Shown in pieces: positions 9,720 through 19,145 of a stretch of 64,000 nucleotides of DNA (the first letter of the stretch is position 1; each line of letters begins with the position of its first letter). This stretch comes from Scatosoma sp045576335 (lineage in GTDB: Bacteria > Bacillota > Clostridia > Christensenellales > Borkfalkiaceae). The notes under the pieces were generated by a model that saw only the letters and a program-made list of their open reading frames with translations, was not told the origin of the DNA and did no database searches. Where the stretch lies: positions 8,751 to 72,750 of the forward strand of contig JAZNGH010000022.1 in NCBI GenBank assembly GCA_045576335.1, given 5' to 3'. The position numbers were made by a program, and so were the translations under genes.

Positions 9720-9855
9720 CAGTTCCACCTCCCAACCACGAAGGTCTGTTGTCTTGCCCGAAGGGGTCGACTTGCGTTTCGCGCGACGAGGTTAATACGT
9801 CCTGTCTTTGCACGTATAACACCGTAAAGCGAGGAGTTACGTAATTTTGTTTCAT
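9709..9855 (-). CDS. Small 48-residue protein upstream of giant secreted protein
   Basis: A short reading frame starting at the ATG at 9855, with a textbook AAGGAGG ribosome site seven bases upstream, ending TAA at 9709-9711. It encodes MKQNYVTPRFTVLYVQRQDV followed by LTSSRETQVDPFGQDNRPSW and a Gly-rich tail. Its end overlaps the start of the giant repeat protein by 11 bases in another frame, and the GGGAGG of the next gene lies inside its last codons, so the two are translationally coupled. The pattern 'Y..P.......QDVLTSS...D.FG' resembles tiny ORFs I know as hypothetical proteins in gut anaerobes. No signal peptide or membrane helix. Function unknown; it may be a leader controlling translation or a chaperone-like partner. 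Confidence 0.7.
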   Translation of the reverse strand: MKQNYVTPRFTVLYVQRQDVLTSSRETQVDPFGQDNRPSWLGGGTDET

Positions 9856-9897
9856 TTTAATCCTCCTTAATTTTATTTCTTTTTTATTTAGGCTTAT

Positions 9898-9921
9898 AAG
9901 GCGAGGGATTTTTCTCGCCTT
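9898..9921 (-). other. Intercistronic hairpin
   Basis: AAGGCGAG (9898-9905) pairs with CTCGCCTT (9914-9921) around an eight-base loop, between the lipoprotein stop (9938) and the small 48-residue ORF. No U-run follows on the minus strand. It may protect the upstream transcript's 3' end or lower transcription into the large downstream gene. Confidence 0.5.
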
Positions 9922-9937
9922 ATTTGCTTTTAATGTG

Positions 9938-12832
9938 TTAGGCTTCCGTTACCTGGAAGTTGCCGATATACGTTTGCATATCGATTTTGCCCGTAGTGGC
10001 GTTCGCACTCACGTCGCCGTGCTCCAAGGACGCCCAAATGAAGAAGTTGTTTGACCACGTTCCGCAAGAATATTTCTCGTCGTTGAAGAAATCGTCGTAG
10101 TTATTCACGAGCGATTGCAACGAACAGGTGAGCGTGACCTTCGTTTCCTCTATCATTTGGATTGCCTTACCCGTTTTTTCGTCCGTCGTGAAAAGCGGGT
10201 CGCTCGTGCCGCCGTAGTTGAATACGGAATACTCGCCAAAATTTTCTACGAAAAGAATTTCCGCGTTCGTCTGATAATACACGTCAAAGGAAATCGTGTA
10301 GTCCTTGCCGCTTGCAAGCCACATTTCGTAGTACGCTTTGCTGTGCCGCGCAATCGCAAACGCAAAGGTTTGGGAAGCGTTGTCGCCCGCAACATCGTTG
10401 GAGCTGATGAGATAATACTCGCTCTCCGTCAAGCCGTCGGGGAGATTTTCCGTCGCGATAGACACCTCTGCGTTGGTCTTTTTGAGGTATACGTCGTCCG
10501 TTTTCAAGCCGCTCGTGGGAGTCCAAACAAGCCCGTCGGCAGAGTCGTAGAAATCCACGGTCTGCTTATAAAGCGGGATATCCTCGCCGTCGATTTTCGC
10601 CGTCGCCATTACCTCGTACACGCCGTCTACTTGCGCCCAGTCGGTAACCGCGTTCCCGTTCAGCGTCCAAGTCACCTCGTAAGCCGTCGCGTAATCTTGT
10701 ATTTCCGCTTTCTTATCCTCGTCCAAAAGCGAGAGGAAATCAAACTCCGTTTTATCCTTCATATCGATAAGCGCGAGCTCGTCGTTTTCCACCGCCGACA
10801 AATCCAGCGTTTCCGCAAAGCGGAAATTGCCCCAAAGCGCGGTGAGGTCAATGCCCTCGTAGCTGATGTCCGTGCAGTATACCATATTCCAAGCTTGGCT
10901 GTGCGTCTTGTCGTAGTTGATATACGAAGAATCGCCATACGCCTCGTAGTTGTTAATCAACTCGTCAAGCGTGATTTCAAGCGTCGTCCAAGTACCCTCG
11001 TAGTATGCGGCGTTGGGCGTGCCGTTGAGGTAGAAATAGATATATTCGCCGTCGTTATTGTGCTTGGTATTCGCCGTAGAGGAAAGATAGAAATCAACGG
11101 AAAGCGTGTATTTTTTGAAGCTCGCTTCCGCCTTTTCTTTCCAGAGCTCGTAATACGCCTTGCTGTGCTTTGCCGTTACGGAGAATACGTAGTCGAACGC
11201 TTTATCCGCGCTTTGCGGAACGCCGACGTGATAGTATTCGCCCGCAACCGCGCCCGTAGGCAAATCGGTGTTGACGATTGCGCCCGTCATTGCCGAATTT
11301 TTCAAAACGAGGTGCTTCAAATCAAGCGTATCCACCCAAACGAGCCCGTCGCCTGAATTATAGAAATCCACCGTCTGTTTATAAACGGGAATATTCTCCG
11401 CGCCCGTATTGACCGTTGCCATTACCTCGTAAATACCGTCTACTTTCGCCCAGTCGGTGACCGCGTTTCCGTCCAGCGTCCAAACGACGTCGTATTTGGT
11501 GGCGTAGTCCTCGATTTCGGCTTTTTTCTCTTCGCCGAGAAGCGAAAGGAAATCAAAGCTCGTTTTATCCTTCATATCGATAAGCGCAAGCTCGTCGTTT
11601 TCCACCGCCGACAAATCCAGCGTTTCCACAAAACGGAAATTGCCGATATAACCGTCGATATCGCTGCCGTAATACGAGCTGTACGTAGAGGAAATCATAT
11701 TCACCGTTTCGCTGTACGACGCGTCGATATAAATATTCGCGGGGTCGTTATATGCGGGGAAATATTGCAAAAGCTTATCAAAATCCAGCTCGAAGGTATA
11801 CCATTTATTTTCAAAATAGTTGGTGTTTTGCGTACCGTTGATACGGAAGGAGCTGTACTCGCCGTCCGCACTGCTGTTCTCGTTGGAAACGGACGAGTAA
11901 TAGAAATCGAACGCGAACGTGTATTTTTGGAATTTTTCCGCCGCGTGCTTTTGCCATTCCTCGTAGTATTCTCTGCTATGCAAGCCCGCAACGGACAAGA
12001 GATAGTGCGCCGCGTTCGGCTCGTTTTCGCCGATTTTTACGCGGTAATATTCCTCTGCCGCCGCGCCCGCGGGAAGCCCCTCTTTAACGATTTCGCCCGT
12101 CATAGACGCGTCTTTCATAAACAGATAATCCAACGAAAGCGTATCGCCTACCCATTCAATCCCGTCCGCCGCGTCGTAGAAATCCACGTTGCAGGTGAAC
12201 ACCTTTTCCTGCTTGGCAGGATAGCCGATGGGCATTTCGATTGCGAAGGTATAATAGGATTTTGGAAGGGCGGTAAAATCTACCGTCGTGTTTTCCAAGT
12301 CCACCGATTTTGCGTTGATTTTGGAGGTGAGCGTATACGTCACGCCCTCAAAGCCCTGCCACGCCAGCATAGCCGCGCGCTGATCCTCCGAAAGTATATT
12401 CAATATATCGTACGAGGTCGCGCCGTCCACGTCCAAAAGCTTCACTTCGTTATCGTATAAGGCTTCTACGACGTTGAGCGTAGAAGTTCTTTCATGCACT
12501 TTATTGTCTTGCGTCTTTACCGTATACCGTATGGTATATCCGTCCTTATCGACGGCAAAGAATTTCCCGTATTCGACCTTGACTGCTTCGCCGTCCTTGG
12601 TAGTGACCGTGGCGTCGATATCCATTACGTTGCCCAAATCGTCGAGCACGATAGGGTCGAGCACGTCTACGCACGCTCCGTAATAATAGTTAAGCGTTTG
12701 CGGAAATTCAAAGCCCGTAAGCGTGCTTTCGTAAGGCGTTTGCGGCGTACAACCGCACGCGGCGAGCGTCGCCGTCAGCGCACCGCAAGAAAGAAGCGCG
12801 AGCCATAATTTTTTGCTTTTTATCGTCATCAT
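9938..12832 (-). CDS. Large lipoprotein with three repeat modules shared with neighbour
   Basis: A 964-residue lipoprotein: signal peptide and lipobox 'LAAC' near residue 23-26, so tethered to the outer face of the membrane. After a ~200-residue N-terminal Ig-like region come three modules of the family seen in the giant secreted protein. Each has 'DGxxW' (about 222, 497, 765), 'LPxGAxAxEYYxV', 'HSxxYYExW' (about 286, 557, 830) and a closing 'GNFRF' strand, separated by 'DELALIDMKDKTSFDFLSLL' linkers that are almost identical to each other. GGGAGG precedes ATG-ATG at 12832. No catalytic motif was recognised. Together with the solute-binding protein it may capture glycans at the cell surface; this is inference. 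Confidence 0.75.
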   Translation of the reverse strand: MMTIKSKKLWLALLSCGALTATLAACGCTPQTPYESTLTGFEFPQTLNYYYGACVDVLDPIVLDDLGNVMDIDATVTTKDGEAVKVEYGKFFAVDKDGYTIRYTVKTQDNKVHERTSTLNVVEALYDNEVKLLDVDGATSYDILNILSEDQRAAMLAWQGFEGVTYTLTSKINAKSVDLENTTVDFTALPKSYYTFAIEMPIGYPAKQEKVFTCNVDFYDAADGIEWVGDTLSLDYLFMKDASMTGEIVKEGLPAGAAAEEYYRVKIGENEPNAAHYLLSVAGLHSREYYEEWQKHAAEKFQKYTFAFDFYYSSVSNENSSADGEYSSFRINGTQNTNYFENKWYTFELDFDKLLQYFPAYNDPANIYIDASYSETVNMISSTYSSYYGSDIDGYIGNFRFVETLDLSAVENDELALIDMKDKTSFDFLSLLGEEKKAEIEDYATKYDVVWTLDGNAVTDWAKVDGIYEVMATVNTGAENIPVYKQTVDFYNSGDGLVWVDTLDLKHLVLKNSAMTGAIVNTDLPTGAVAGEYYHVGVPQSADKAFDYVFSVTAKHSKAYYELWKEKAEASFKKYTLSVDFYLSSTANTKHNNDGEYIYFYLNGTPNAAYYEGTWTTLEITLDELINNYEAYGDSSYINYDKTHSQAWNMVYCTDISYEGIDLTALWGNFRFAETLDLSAVENDELALIDMKDKTEFDFLSLLDEDKKAEIQDYATAYEVTWTLNGNAVTDWAQVDGVYEVMATAKIDGEDIPLYKQTVDFYDSADGLVWTPTSGLKTDDVYLKKTNAEVSIATENLPDGLTESEYYLISSNDVAGDNASQTFAFAIARHSKAYYEMWLASGKDYTISFDVYYQTNAEILFVENFGEYSVFNYGGTSDPLFTTDEKTGKAIQMIEETKVTLTCSLQSLVNNYDDFFNDEKYSCGTWSNNFFIWASLEHGDVSANATTGKIDMQTYIGNFQVTEA

Positions 12833-12843
12833 GCTGTCCTCCC

Positions 12844-13995
12844 TTATGCGTTGTCCGCTCTGACCATACGGATATTATCGACGTAAATTTGTCTGTTCTC
12901 CGTACCGAGGAATTCACGATAACCTATCGTAAATTCCGTCGTAAATTCAAACTTGTAGCTGTTCGCCCCGTACAGATGCGCGTTGATATAATCGACGGTG
13001 AACGAAATCGTATTCCATTCGCCCGCCTTTAATACCACTTGCTCTGCAAAGGTGGGTATGCCGTAGCCGTACAAGGTGAGAGCGATCTCCATTTCCTGCC
13101 CTTCGGGAAGGTAGACGTCCATCGTGAACGCGTCCTCGCCCGAATAGCTCGCCCAGTCTACGAGCGCGCAATGCTCTTCCTCCACGCGGATAGAGGGCCA
13201 AGTACCGCCCGGCTGTGCGTCCAGAACGATTGCCGCTCCCTCGCTTATAAGCTTATCCTTTACCCATTTCACGTTGGGCGCGTAATTGCCGCCGCCCACG
13301 GTGAGCGAAGCGACCTGCCACCACTCGTCAAAGGACGCGATCTCGTCCGTTTTCAGCGTTTTTACGAGCGGTTCGAACGCTTTTTCCGTCTTGTACAAAT
13401 TCATATCGTCCATATAAAAGACGGTGTCTTGCGTTTTGGGTCTTTCGTAGAGAATATTGATGCCCTTTACGAAATTGCTTTCTCCGTTGTCGCTTTCCCA
13501 AACGGGAATGGACTCGCGGGGGATATTATACTGTATTTCCGTCCAAGCGTTGGGCGCAAGCGTAAACCAGCTCACGAGCGACACCGCTTCGGCGTATACG
13601 AGCTGTAAGCCGATACGCTCGGTCGTAGCGTTCGCGCTGTACACGTCGAGCGTGACCAGCTTGGTCTTGGCAAAATCGGTATAATCCTCCGCGCGTTTGA
13701 CGAGATTTGCCGCTTGATAGAGATAGGGACTGTCGTTCAAGCTGTACGGCTCGTGCAAAACGGTGACCTTTGCACTGGCAGCACCTGATTTCACGTAGTC
13801 CGTTTCTTTGCAAAGCTCTACCTTTCCCAAAACGCCCTCCATCGTGAGCGTACTCAAATCCGCCTGCGTTTCAAAGCCGTTGAGGGAAATAATCGGGTTG
13901 GTTACTTGGGGTTCTTGGGTTTGATTGCAACCCGTCGCCAACGCAACGCTGCCGACGAACAACGAACAAAGGGTAATTGCCATTATTTTTTTCAT
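12844..13995 (-). CDS. Lipoprotein with carbohydrate-binding-like domains
   Basis: About 383 residues, starting at the ATG at 13995, five bases after the upstream stop codon; a longer frame into the previous gene is rejected because this start opens directly on a signal peptide with lipobox 'LATGC'. Two jelly-roll-like halves are visible: one opening 'SLNGFETQADLSTLTM' with 'YVKSGAASAKVTV', and a second ending 'RQIYVDNIRMVRADNA'. 'FYMDDMNLY' and 'IYVDNIRM' are typical terminal strands of CBM-type domains in surface glycan-binding proteins. No enzyme motif. It is probably a membrane-tethered glycan-binding accessory lipoprotein of the same operon. Confidence 0.7.
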   Translation of the reverse strand: MKKIMAITLCSLFVGSVALATGCNQTQEPQVTNPIISLNGFETQADLSTLTMEGVLGKVELCKETDYVKSGAASAKVTVLHEPYSLNDSPYLYQAANLVKRAEDYTDFAKTKLVTLDVYSANATTERIGLQLVYAEAVSLVSWFTLAPNAWTEIQYNIPRESIPVWESDNGESNFVKGINILYERPKTQDTVFYMDDMNLYKTEKAFEPLVKTLKTDEIASFDEWWQVASLTVGGGNYAPNVKWVKDKLISEGAAIVLDAQPGGTWPSIRVEEEHCALVDWASYSGEDAFTMDVYLPEGQEMEIALTLYGYGIPTFAEQVVLKAGEWNTISFTVDYINAHLYGANSYKFEFTTEFTIGYREFLGTENRQIYVDNIRMVRADNA

Positions 13996-14000
13996 ACTCT

Positions 14001-16484
14001 TCACCCCACTAATATCAAATCGCCGATACCGTACGAAACGGTCGTATCTTGCGTCCTGAACACCAACGACGCAAGCTTTTTCGTCTTGGTACACTTCAAA
14101 TCGTTTGCAACGTCCAGCGTGATTTCGTTCCAGCCCGCCGAAAGCGTGTACGCACGCACCGTTTCCAAAACGGGGTCGCCCGAACGCGAGCGCAACAGCG
14201 TAACGCTGACGTCCTCGTCGCCGTATACGTAAATGCGTAAGGACATAGAGGTATAGGAATTATTGATTTCCAGCGAGCTTGCGTCCAAGGTCACGGATAA
14301 CGTGCTCTCGTTTGCAGGCGTAATCTTCGTCGCAAGCGTAGCTTCGTCGTACGCAACCGCCGCTTCGCCGCCCGTAACCGAAAGTTTCTCCGTCAAATGC
14401 GAAGCGTCCGTCACGACGTTCTTTGCGCCCAAGTCGAAGGTGATCGCGTGGGTCTTATCCCCCGTTTTCGCCTCTATCTTTATCTCGTTTTTGTCTTGAT
14501 TGAGCGCGATTTGGTGGCTATACGCCGTATACGAGCCTTTATCCTCTCCGCTCAAAAGCGTACCGTTCACTTTCAGCTCGGTGTCGTTTGCCGCCGAAAG
14601 CTTCATCGTGCCAACGCCCTTGATTTTTTCATAGCTCTCCAAAACCACGCCGTTTTCATAGTAAAGCTCGAACAGCGTATTGAGTACCTCGCGGCTGTTC
14701 AAAATGACGTCGATAGCGTTGTTCGCGTCGATAAGCGACGTGCCCTCGTACAAGTCCTCTACGAGGAATTGTAAAATGGAATTGAACTGCTCGCTCGTCA
14801 CCCCGCGCGTGGCATACAGCTCTTCTAACTCGTACAGCAAATCGTAATCCTCGTGCGAGTCGCGGACGGCGTGCAAGCGTACCGTACCGACAGGGCCGTA
14901 AATGCCGTATTCTCTGCCCGCGTATATGAGCTTGCCCTCGCCGTTACTGCTCGGATAGCGCATAGCGGTATCGAACTGGTCTTGGATATATTCGTAAGAA
15001 TAGCTACGCGTGAACTGGTGATTCATTGCAATCTCCCAGTACAAATCGCCCGTAATGCCGTAATCGTACATCATCCAGCCGTTGAAACGAACGTTCACCG
15101 CGGGAGCTTCCGTCGTGTAGCTTACGCTGGGGTATTGCGGGTTGGCTTGATACCACCACTGCTCGTTATACGCCTCTTTCATATAGTCTTGATACGCTTC
15201 CCGTCTTTCCTCCGAAGCGTACATACGGATACGGTCCATAGAGATAAGCTTGGCGTTGGGATAGTCCTCAAAATTCAGTCGGAACGCGTCGCCCGGAACG
15301 AAGGGTGCAATCGTCATCACCGACTCCATAAGCTGCGTCTTAAAGTCCTCGTCCACTTCGCCCTCTACGAGCGCGAAAACGTCCGCCTCGTCAAGCTCCT
15401 GACGGAAATTCCAGAAATGGTGCAAGGTATACGAAGCGTTGTCGTTTTTGCTGTTGTCCGAGCCTTGCGCGTCAAATTCGTCCAAATAAACGAGATAAAT
15501 ACCCGCTTTCTTGAACAAATCCACCTCGTGTTCTACGCTGTACTTCGCCATTTGTTGAATTAAATTCAAATGATAGTCCAAATCCATTACCGTCAGCGTT
15601 TTTCCAAGGTCCACCGTGGTCTTGGTCGAATAGGGCAAAGAATAGAAGGAGCAACGGGGATCGTTTGCCGCCTCGGCGTACTGTTCAAGCAGCGTTTCCA
15701 TAAAGTTGTCGGGATAGGTCTGTGCGTAGAAATTCCCAGGAACGTTGCTGGGGTTGATACGGTAATCGAGCAGGTAATCGTAATACTTTTCCTGCATTTC
15801 CATCGTCACGTCCAGCTCGCCCATAGCCACCCAGTTCCAGTTCAAGCCGTACCAGCTTTGCACGTGCGTTTCGTCCGAAAGCGCGTGATTGTACAGCGTG
15901 ACCTCTACGGGCACTTTGACCGTTTCCTCTTCGATTTTCAACGAAAATTCGCCCGTATACGTGCCTGCCTGTTGCGTCTCGTCCGTTTTTAGCGTGACCC
16001 AAATACCTTGGTTTTTGCCGCCGTCCATTTTATTTTCGCCGTATTCCACCGCCGTTTCCCAAGGCAATAACGCGTCGGGATAGTAGCCGCCGGGAACGTT
16101 TTTCATATTCGATTCGGTGATACGGTCGAGATATATGTACTTTTGGTTGTATATCTCGAAATTCTCCTTTGCAAGCTTGACCTCGGGATTGCCCGCAAGG
16201 GTGAGGTCGCTCGTCGTCAGCTCGTAGGAATCCACTTTGCCGTCCGCGCTGATGATAATCTGTCCCGATTCGTATTCGTTACGGAACGCGGCAATGGAAA
16301 GCGTCGTTTGCGCGTAGCGGGAGGAATAATCCTCGTCGCGCAAAATCTTTTCCATACCCGTCGCCGCCCAAACGGTAACGCTCGTAGGCGTATTTTCAGG
16401 CGTGGAGCAAGCCGCGAACGAAAGCAAGAACGTCGCGCCGAGCGTCGTCGCCGTAAAACGTTTAATGATTTCCGTTATCTTCAT
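14001..16484 (-). CDS. DUF4091-type glycoside hydrolase lipoprotein (GH123-related)
   Basis: An 827-residue lipoprotein (lipobox 'SFAAC' near residue 26) with an AAGGAG site before the ATG. The N-terminal ~200 residues form a beta-domain ('AFRNEYESGQIIISA'), the central region a TIM-barrel-like part ('IYLVYLDEFDAQGSDN', with the D-E pair a candidate catalytic site), and the region around 'GPVGTVRLHAVRDSHEDYDL' matches the DUF4091 signature (RxEALRDGxEDYE). A C-terminal beta-rich domain follows. Proteins of this layout are related to GH123 beta-N-acetylgalactosaminidases; whether this one has that activity is unproven. It lies directly downstream of the sugar-binding protein, consistent with surface hydrolysis feeding the transporter. 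Confidence 0.8.
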   Translation of the reverse strand: MKITEIIKRFTATTLGATFLLSFAACSTPENTPTSVTVWAATGMEKILRDEDYSSRYAQTTLSIAAFRNEYESGQIIISADGKVDSYELTTSDLTLAGNPEVKLAKENFEIYNQKYIYLDRITESNMKNVPGGYYPDALLPWETAVEYGENKMDGGKNQGIWVTLKTDETQQAGTYTGEFSLKIEEETVKVPVEVTLYNHALSDETHVQSWYGLNWNWVAMGELDVTMEMQEKYYDYLLDYRINPSNVPGNFYAQTYPDNFMETLLEQYAEAANDPRCSFYSLPYSTKTTVDLGKTLTVMDLDYHLNLIQQMAKYSVEHEVDLFKKAGIYLVYLDEFDAQGSDNSKNDNASYTLHHFWNFRQELDEADVFALVEGEVDEDFKTQLMESVMTIAPFVPGDAFRLNFEDYPNAKLISMDRIRMYASEERREAYQDYMKEAYNEQWWYQANPQYPSVSYTTEAPAVNVRFNGWMMYDYGITGDLYWEIAMNHQFTRSYSYEYIQDQFDTAMRYPSSNGEGKLIYAGREYGIYGPVGTVRLHAVRDSHEDYDLLYELEELYATRGVTSEQFNSILQFLVEDLYEGTSLIDANNAIDVILNSREVLNTLFELYYENGVVLESYEKIKGVGTMKLSAANDTELKVNGTLLSGEDKGSYTAYSHQIALNQDKNEIKIEAKTGDKTHAITFDLGAKNVVTDASHLTEKLSVTGGEAAVAYDEATLATKITPANESTLSVTLDASSLEINNSYTSMSLRIYVYGDEDVSVTLLRSRSGDPVLETVRAYTLSAGWNEITLDVANDLKCTKTKKLASLVFRTQDTTVSYGIGDLILVG

Positions 16485-16499
16485 TTGGTTCTCCTTATA

Positions 16500-18137
16500 T
16501 CAATAGCCCGAATCCGTCAAAAGCGTAGCCCACAGGCTGTAATCCGCCTTTGCCGTGCTTTCGGGATTTTGCTTGCCCGTGTAATACTTATAATCGTATT
16601 CGTACATATCTACGGGATTGAGCGGGTTGACGCCCATAAAGGAAGTGTCCACCGCGTTTACCGTCGCCTCAATGGGCTGCAAGCCGCCCAAGTAGTTCAA
16701 GCGGAACATCTGGTTGGGAGGAATATACAAATTCTTCTTGGAGTTTTCCAAGCTGTCGCGCGAAAGCGGATTGTAGGAAGCAAGCTCCGTTTCGCTCGGC
16801 GTGTAGCTATAACCGCTCTTGAAGCCCTTGCCCGTATCCATCAACGCCTTGATGGCAATATCCGTCGCCGTGAAACGAATGAAGTCCTTGGCAAGTGCTT
16901 TCGCCGTTGCGTAAGTGGGCACGTGCAAGCCCATACCGCCGTATGCAAACGCCATATTCCGCGCCTCGTAAATTCTTTCAAAGTCCGCTTTTACGAGCGT
17001 TCCGTGCCCTGCCGTCGCGTATTTTTGCGCCGCCTGCTCGAAGGTATCGTCCGCGTCCACGCAATCGATTACGAACGAAAGGCGCGCGTCCGCGTTCGTG
17101 CCGTCGCCCAAAACGGAGGAACAACGCTCGACGATATTGCTAATCACGGGGTTTTTCATCATACGGATATTCGAAGAATCCTTGCCGCTCATTTCGTTTG
17201 CGAGCCAGTCGCCGTTCATCATAAACGCGCCGCGCCCCGCGAGGAAATAGGACTGCATGGTCTTATAATCCTTCATAGTCGATTCCGCGTGGATAAGCCC
17301 GTTATCCGAGCCGATCAAGCTATCGATTGCCTGCAAGGAATACAATCTCCCCTTTTGCCCGAGCACCTCGCCGCTACGCTCGTTGCCCTCTATGCCGTAC
17401 CAGAAATTCGTGTATTCTTGAATACCGTTGTATTGCGCCCACCAAATCTTGTACATTTCAATCCAGTAGTTCGCGCCCGTCGCCCCGACGATAGGACCGC
17501 CGCTTTCGCCGTATTTGAGCGTATCCAAGGCTTGACAGAACGCAACCAGCTCGTTCGTGGTGTTGGGCATATCGTACCCGTCGGGATACGCCTCTTGCAG
17601 CACCGCTTCGTTGTAGAAAAGCCCCATAGAGCCAACTACCCAAGGCGTGCCGTAATAGCCCACCTCGTATTCGCCCTCCGCGTTTTTCACCTCGTAGCCG
17701 TTATGGAAGAGGATATCGTCCAGCATTTTATCTTGCAGGGTAACGCTCTCCCCGGGGACGGTGCTTTCGTAAACGTCGGTGAGTTCTTCAAAGTTGCCGC
17801 TGCCAAAGTACGCGCCGCCGGGAGCACAGCTTACGATCAAATCGTATTCGTTGACGCTCGCGCCCGCGTTGGTGACCTCGAAGCCGTACAAGCTGTCCGT
17901 TTTGTTGGGTACGACGTTCCATTTCAAATCGGGATACGCGCTTTTTACCCAGTCCTGCTCGGCAAACGCCGCAAGCGTGTTATCCAGCCACGCCGTACCG
18001 TAACCCGCGTCGCAAATCCAGATGGAAAGGGATTGAGGTCCGTTGTCAAATTTTTGTTCTCCGCAAGCGGCAAAGGCTGCCGTTCCCGTCGAAAGGCATA
18101 AAACGCCGCAAAGAAGTTTGGTAAATTTTCCTTTCAT
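16500..18137 (-). CDS. Sugar ABC transporter substrate-binding lipoprotein
   Basis: A 545-residue family-1 extracellular solute-binding protein. Signal peptide with lipobox 'FAAC' near residue 24. Typical landmarks: 'LSIWICDAGYGTAWLDNTL', 'YYGTPWVVGSMGLFYNEAVL' (the common YGxPWxxxxxGLFYN motif), 'FLAGRGAFMMNGDW' and 'MMKNPVIS'. It is somewhat longer than the usual ~430 residues, which is common in binding proteins for oligosaccharides in clostridia. Followed upstream by two permease genes with matching spacing (19133 and 20087 starts). It should bind the operon's glycan fragment; identity of the sugar is unknown. Confidence 0.93.
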   Translation of the reverse strand: MKGKFTKLLCGVLCLSTGTAAFAACGEQKFDNGPQSLSIWICDAGYGTAWLDNTLAAFAEQDWVKSAYPDLKWNVVPNKTDSLYGFEVTNAGASVNEYDLIVSCAPGGAYFGSGNFEELTDVYESTVPGESVTLQDKMLDDILFHNGYEVKNAEGEYEVGYYGTPWVVGSMGLFYNEAVLQEAYPDGYDMPNTTNELVAFCQALDTLKYGESGGPIVGATGANYWIEMYKIWWAQYNGIQEYTNFWYGIEGNERSGEVLGQKGRLYSLQAIDSLIGSDNGLIHAESTMKDYKTMQSYFLAGRGAFMMNGDWLANEMSGKDSSNIRMMKNPVISNIVERCSSVLGDGTNADARLSFVIDCVDADDTFEQAAQKYATAGHGTLVKADFERIYEARNMAFAYGGMGLHVPTYATAKALAKDFIRFTATDIAIKALMDTGKGFKSGYSYTPSETELASYNPLSRDSLENSKKNLYIPPNQMFRLNYLGGLQPIEATVNAVDTSFMGVNPLNPVDMYEYDYKYYTGKQNPESTAKADYSLWATLLTDSGY

Positions 18138-18179
18138 TTTCTTGTTCTCCTTATGATTGTAATATTTTATTTTTTGTGT

Positions 18180-19133
18180 TTAGCCTTTCAAGCCGCCTAT
18201 GGAGATACTGCCCATAATGCGGTTGGAAAAGATTGCGAAGATGACGAGCGTGGGCAGCATGGAAATAATCAAGCCCGCGAAATATACGGGAATGTTTCCG
18301 CCGTTGAACGCCGTTACCTTATAATCGATCAAGCCCGCGGCAAGCGTGGGATAGCGAGGCATATACAAAAGCACCGTTTCATATTCGTTCCAATACGTAA
18401 TGCCGTTGGTGATTGCATACGTCAACAGCACGGGCGTTGCCTGTGGCAGCATAATCTTGAAAAAGATCGTGAACGGCCCGCCGCCGTCGATTTGCACCGC
18501 TTCCGCGTACGACCAGCTCACCGATTTGAAAAATCCGTAAAAGACGAGGAACGAACCGCCGAAGCCCAAGCCCAGCCCGTTGTACACCGCGAAAAACGGC
18601 GTATCGTAAATACCCAGCGTGCCGACGAATTTCATATACGCCGCGCTCGTGCCTACGAGGGGTATCGTCATAGAGGTTATGACCGCGGTATAAATGAGGT
18701 TTCTGCCCTTAAAGTGATATTTGCTCAATACGTAGCCCGTGATTGCGGGCATAAGCACGCTGAAAAAGGTCATCAACGCCACGTACCAAAGGGTGTTGGT
18801 AAACATACCCAAGAAATTGACCTTGCCGTATTGCGTATGTATCTCCAAAATGGAGAAAGCGTCCAAAAAGTTTTGCCAAATGGGCGATTGCGGCAGCCAA
18901 AACGCGTAAGGCGAGCCCTCGGGGATTGCCTCGCCGTTTGGAAACCACAAACCGATAAACTCGTCCGAGCCTTTCAACGACGAAATCAGCATCCACAGCA
19001 CGGAAAACACGAGCGTCAACGCTTGCAGCGTGAAAATGCCGAATACCACGCCGAATACGATTTTTTCCGTTTTGGAACGGCGGGAAAGAATACTCGATTC
19101 GCTTTTTTTAATTTTTCTCATATCAATCGTCAT
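18180..19133 (-). CDS. Carbohydrate ABC transporter permease (MalG/UgpE-like)
   Basis: A 317-residue inner-membrane permease with about six transmembrane helices. The cytoplasmic EAA loop is visible as 'SYAEAVQIDGGGPFTIFFKIMLPQ', the signature that docks the ATPase. The C-terminus 'IMGSISIGGLKG' is the standard end of CUT1 second permeases. The start at 19133 has AAGGGGG seven bases before. It is 12 bp downstream of the first permease and just upstream of the binding protein. No ATP-binding subunit is encoded anywhere in the window, so a shared MsmX-type ATPase elsewhere in the genome is expected. Confidence 0.93.
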   Translation of the reverse strand: MTIDMRKIKKSESSILSRRSKTEKIVFGVVFGIFTLQALTLVFSVLWMLISSLKGSDEFIGLWFPNGEAIPEGSPYAFWLPQSPIWQNFLDAFSILEIHTQYGKVNFLGMFTNTLWYVALMTFFSVLMPAITGYVLSKYHFKGRNLIYTAVITSMTIPLVGTSAAYMKFVGTLGIYDTPFFAVYNGLGLGFGGSFLVFYGFFKSVSWSYAEAVQIDGGGPFTIFFKIMLPQATPVLLTYAITNGITYWNEYETVLLYMPRYPTLAAGLIDYKVTAFNGGNIPVYFAGLIISMLPTLVIFAIFSNRIMGSISIGGLKG

Positions 19134-19145
19134 ATTCTTACCCCC

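Noticed and set aside
8748..9827. A 359-residue plus-strand frame opposite the giant secreted protein
   Set aside because: Antisense shadow; the minus strand has a signal peptide, ribosome site and repeats.
10115..11356. A 413-residue plus-strand frame opposite the repeat lipoprotein
   Set aside because: Its length comes from the repetitive codon pattern of the repeat modules below it; no start signals.
16143..18101. A 652-residue plus-strand frame opposite the sugar-binding protein
   Set aside because: Antisense to a clear lipoprotein gene, no known motif, Arg/Val-rich composition typical of shadows.
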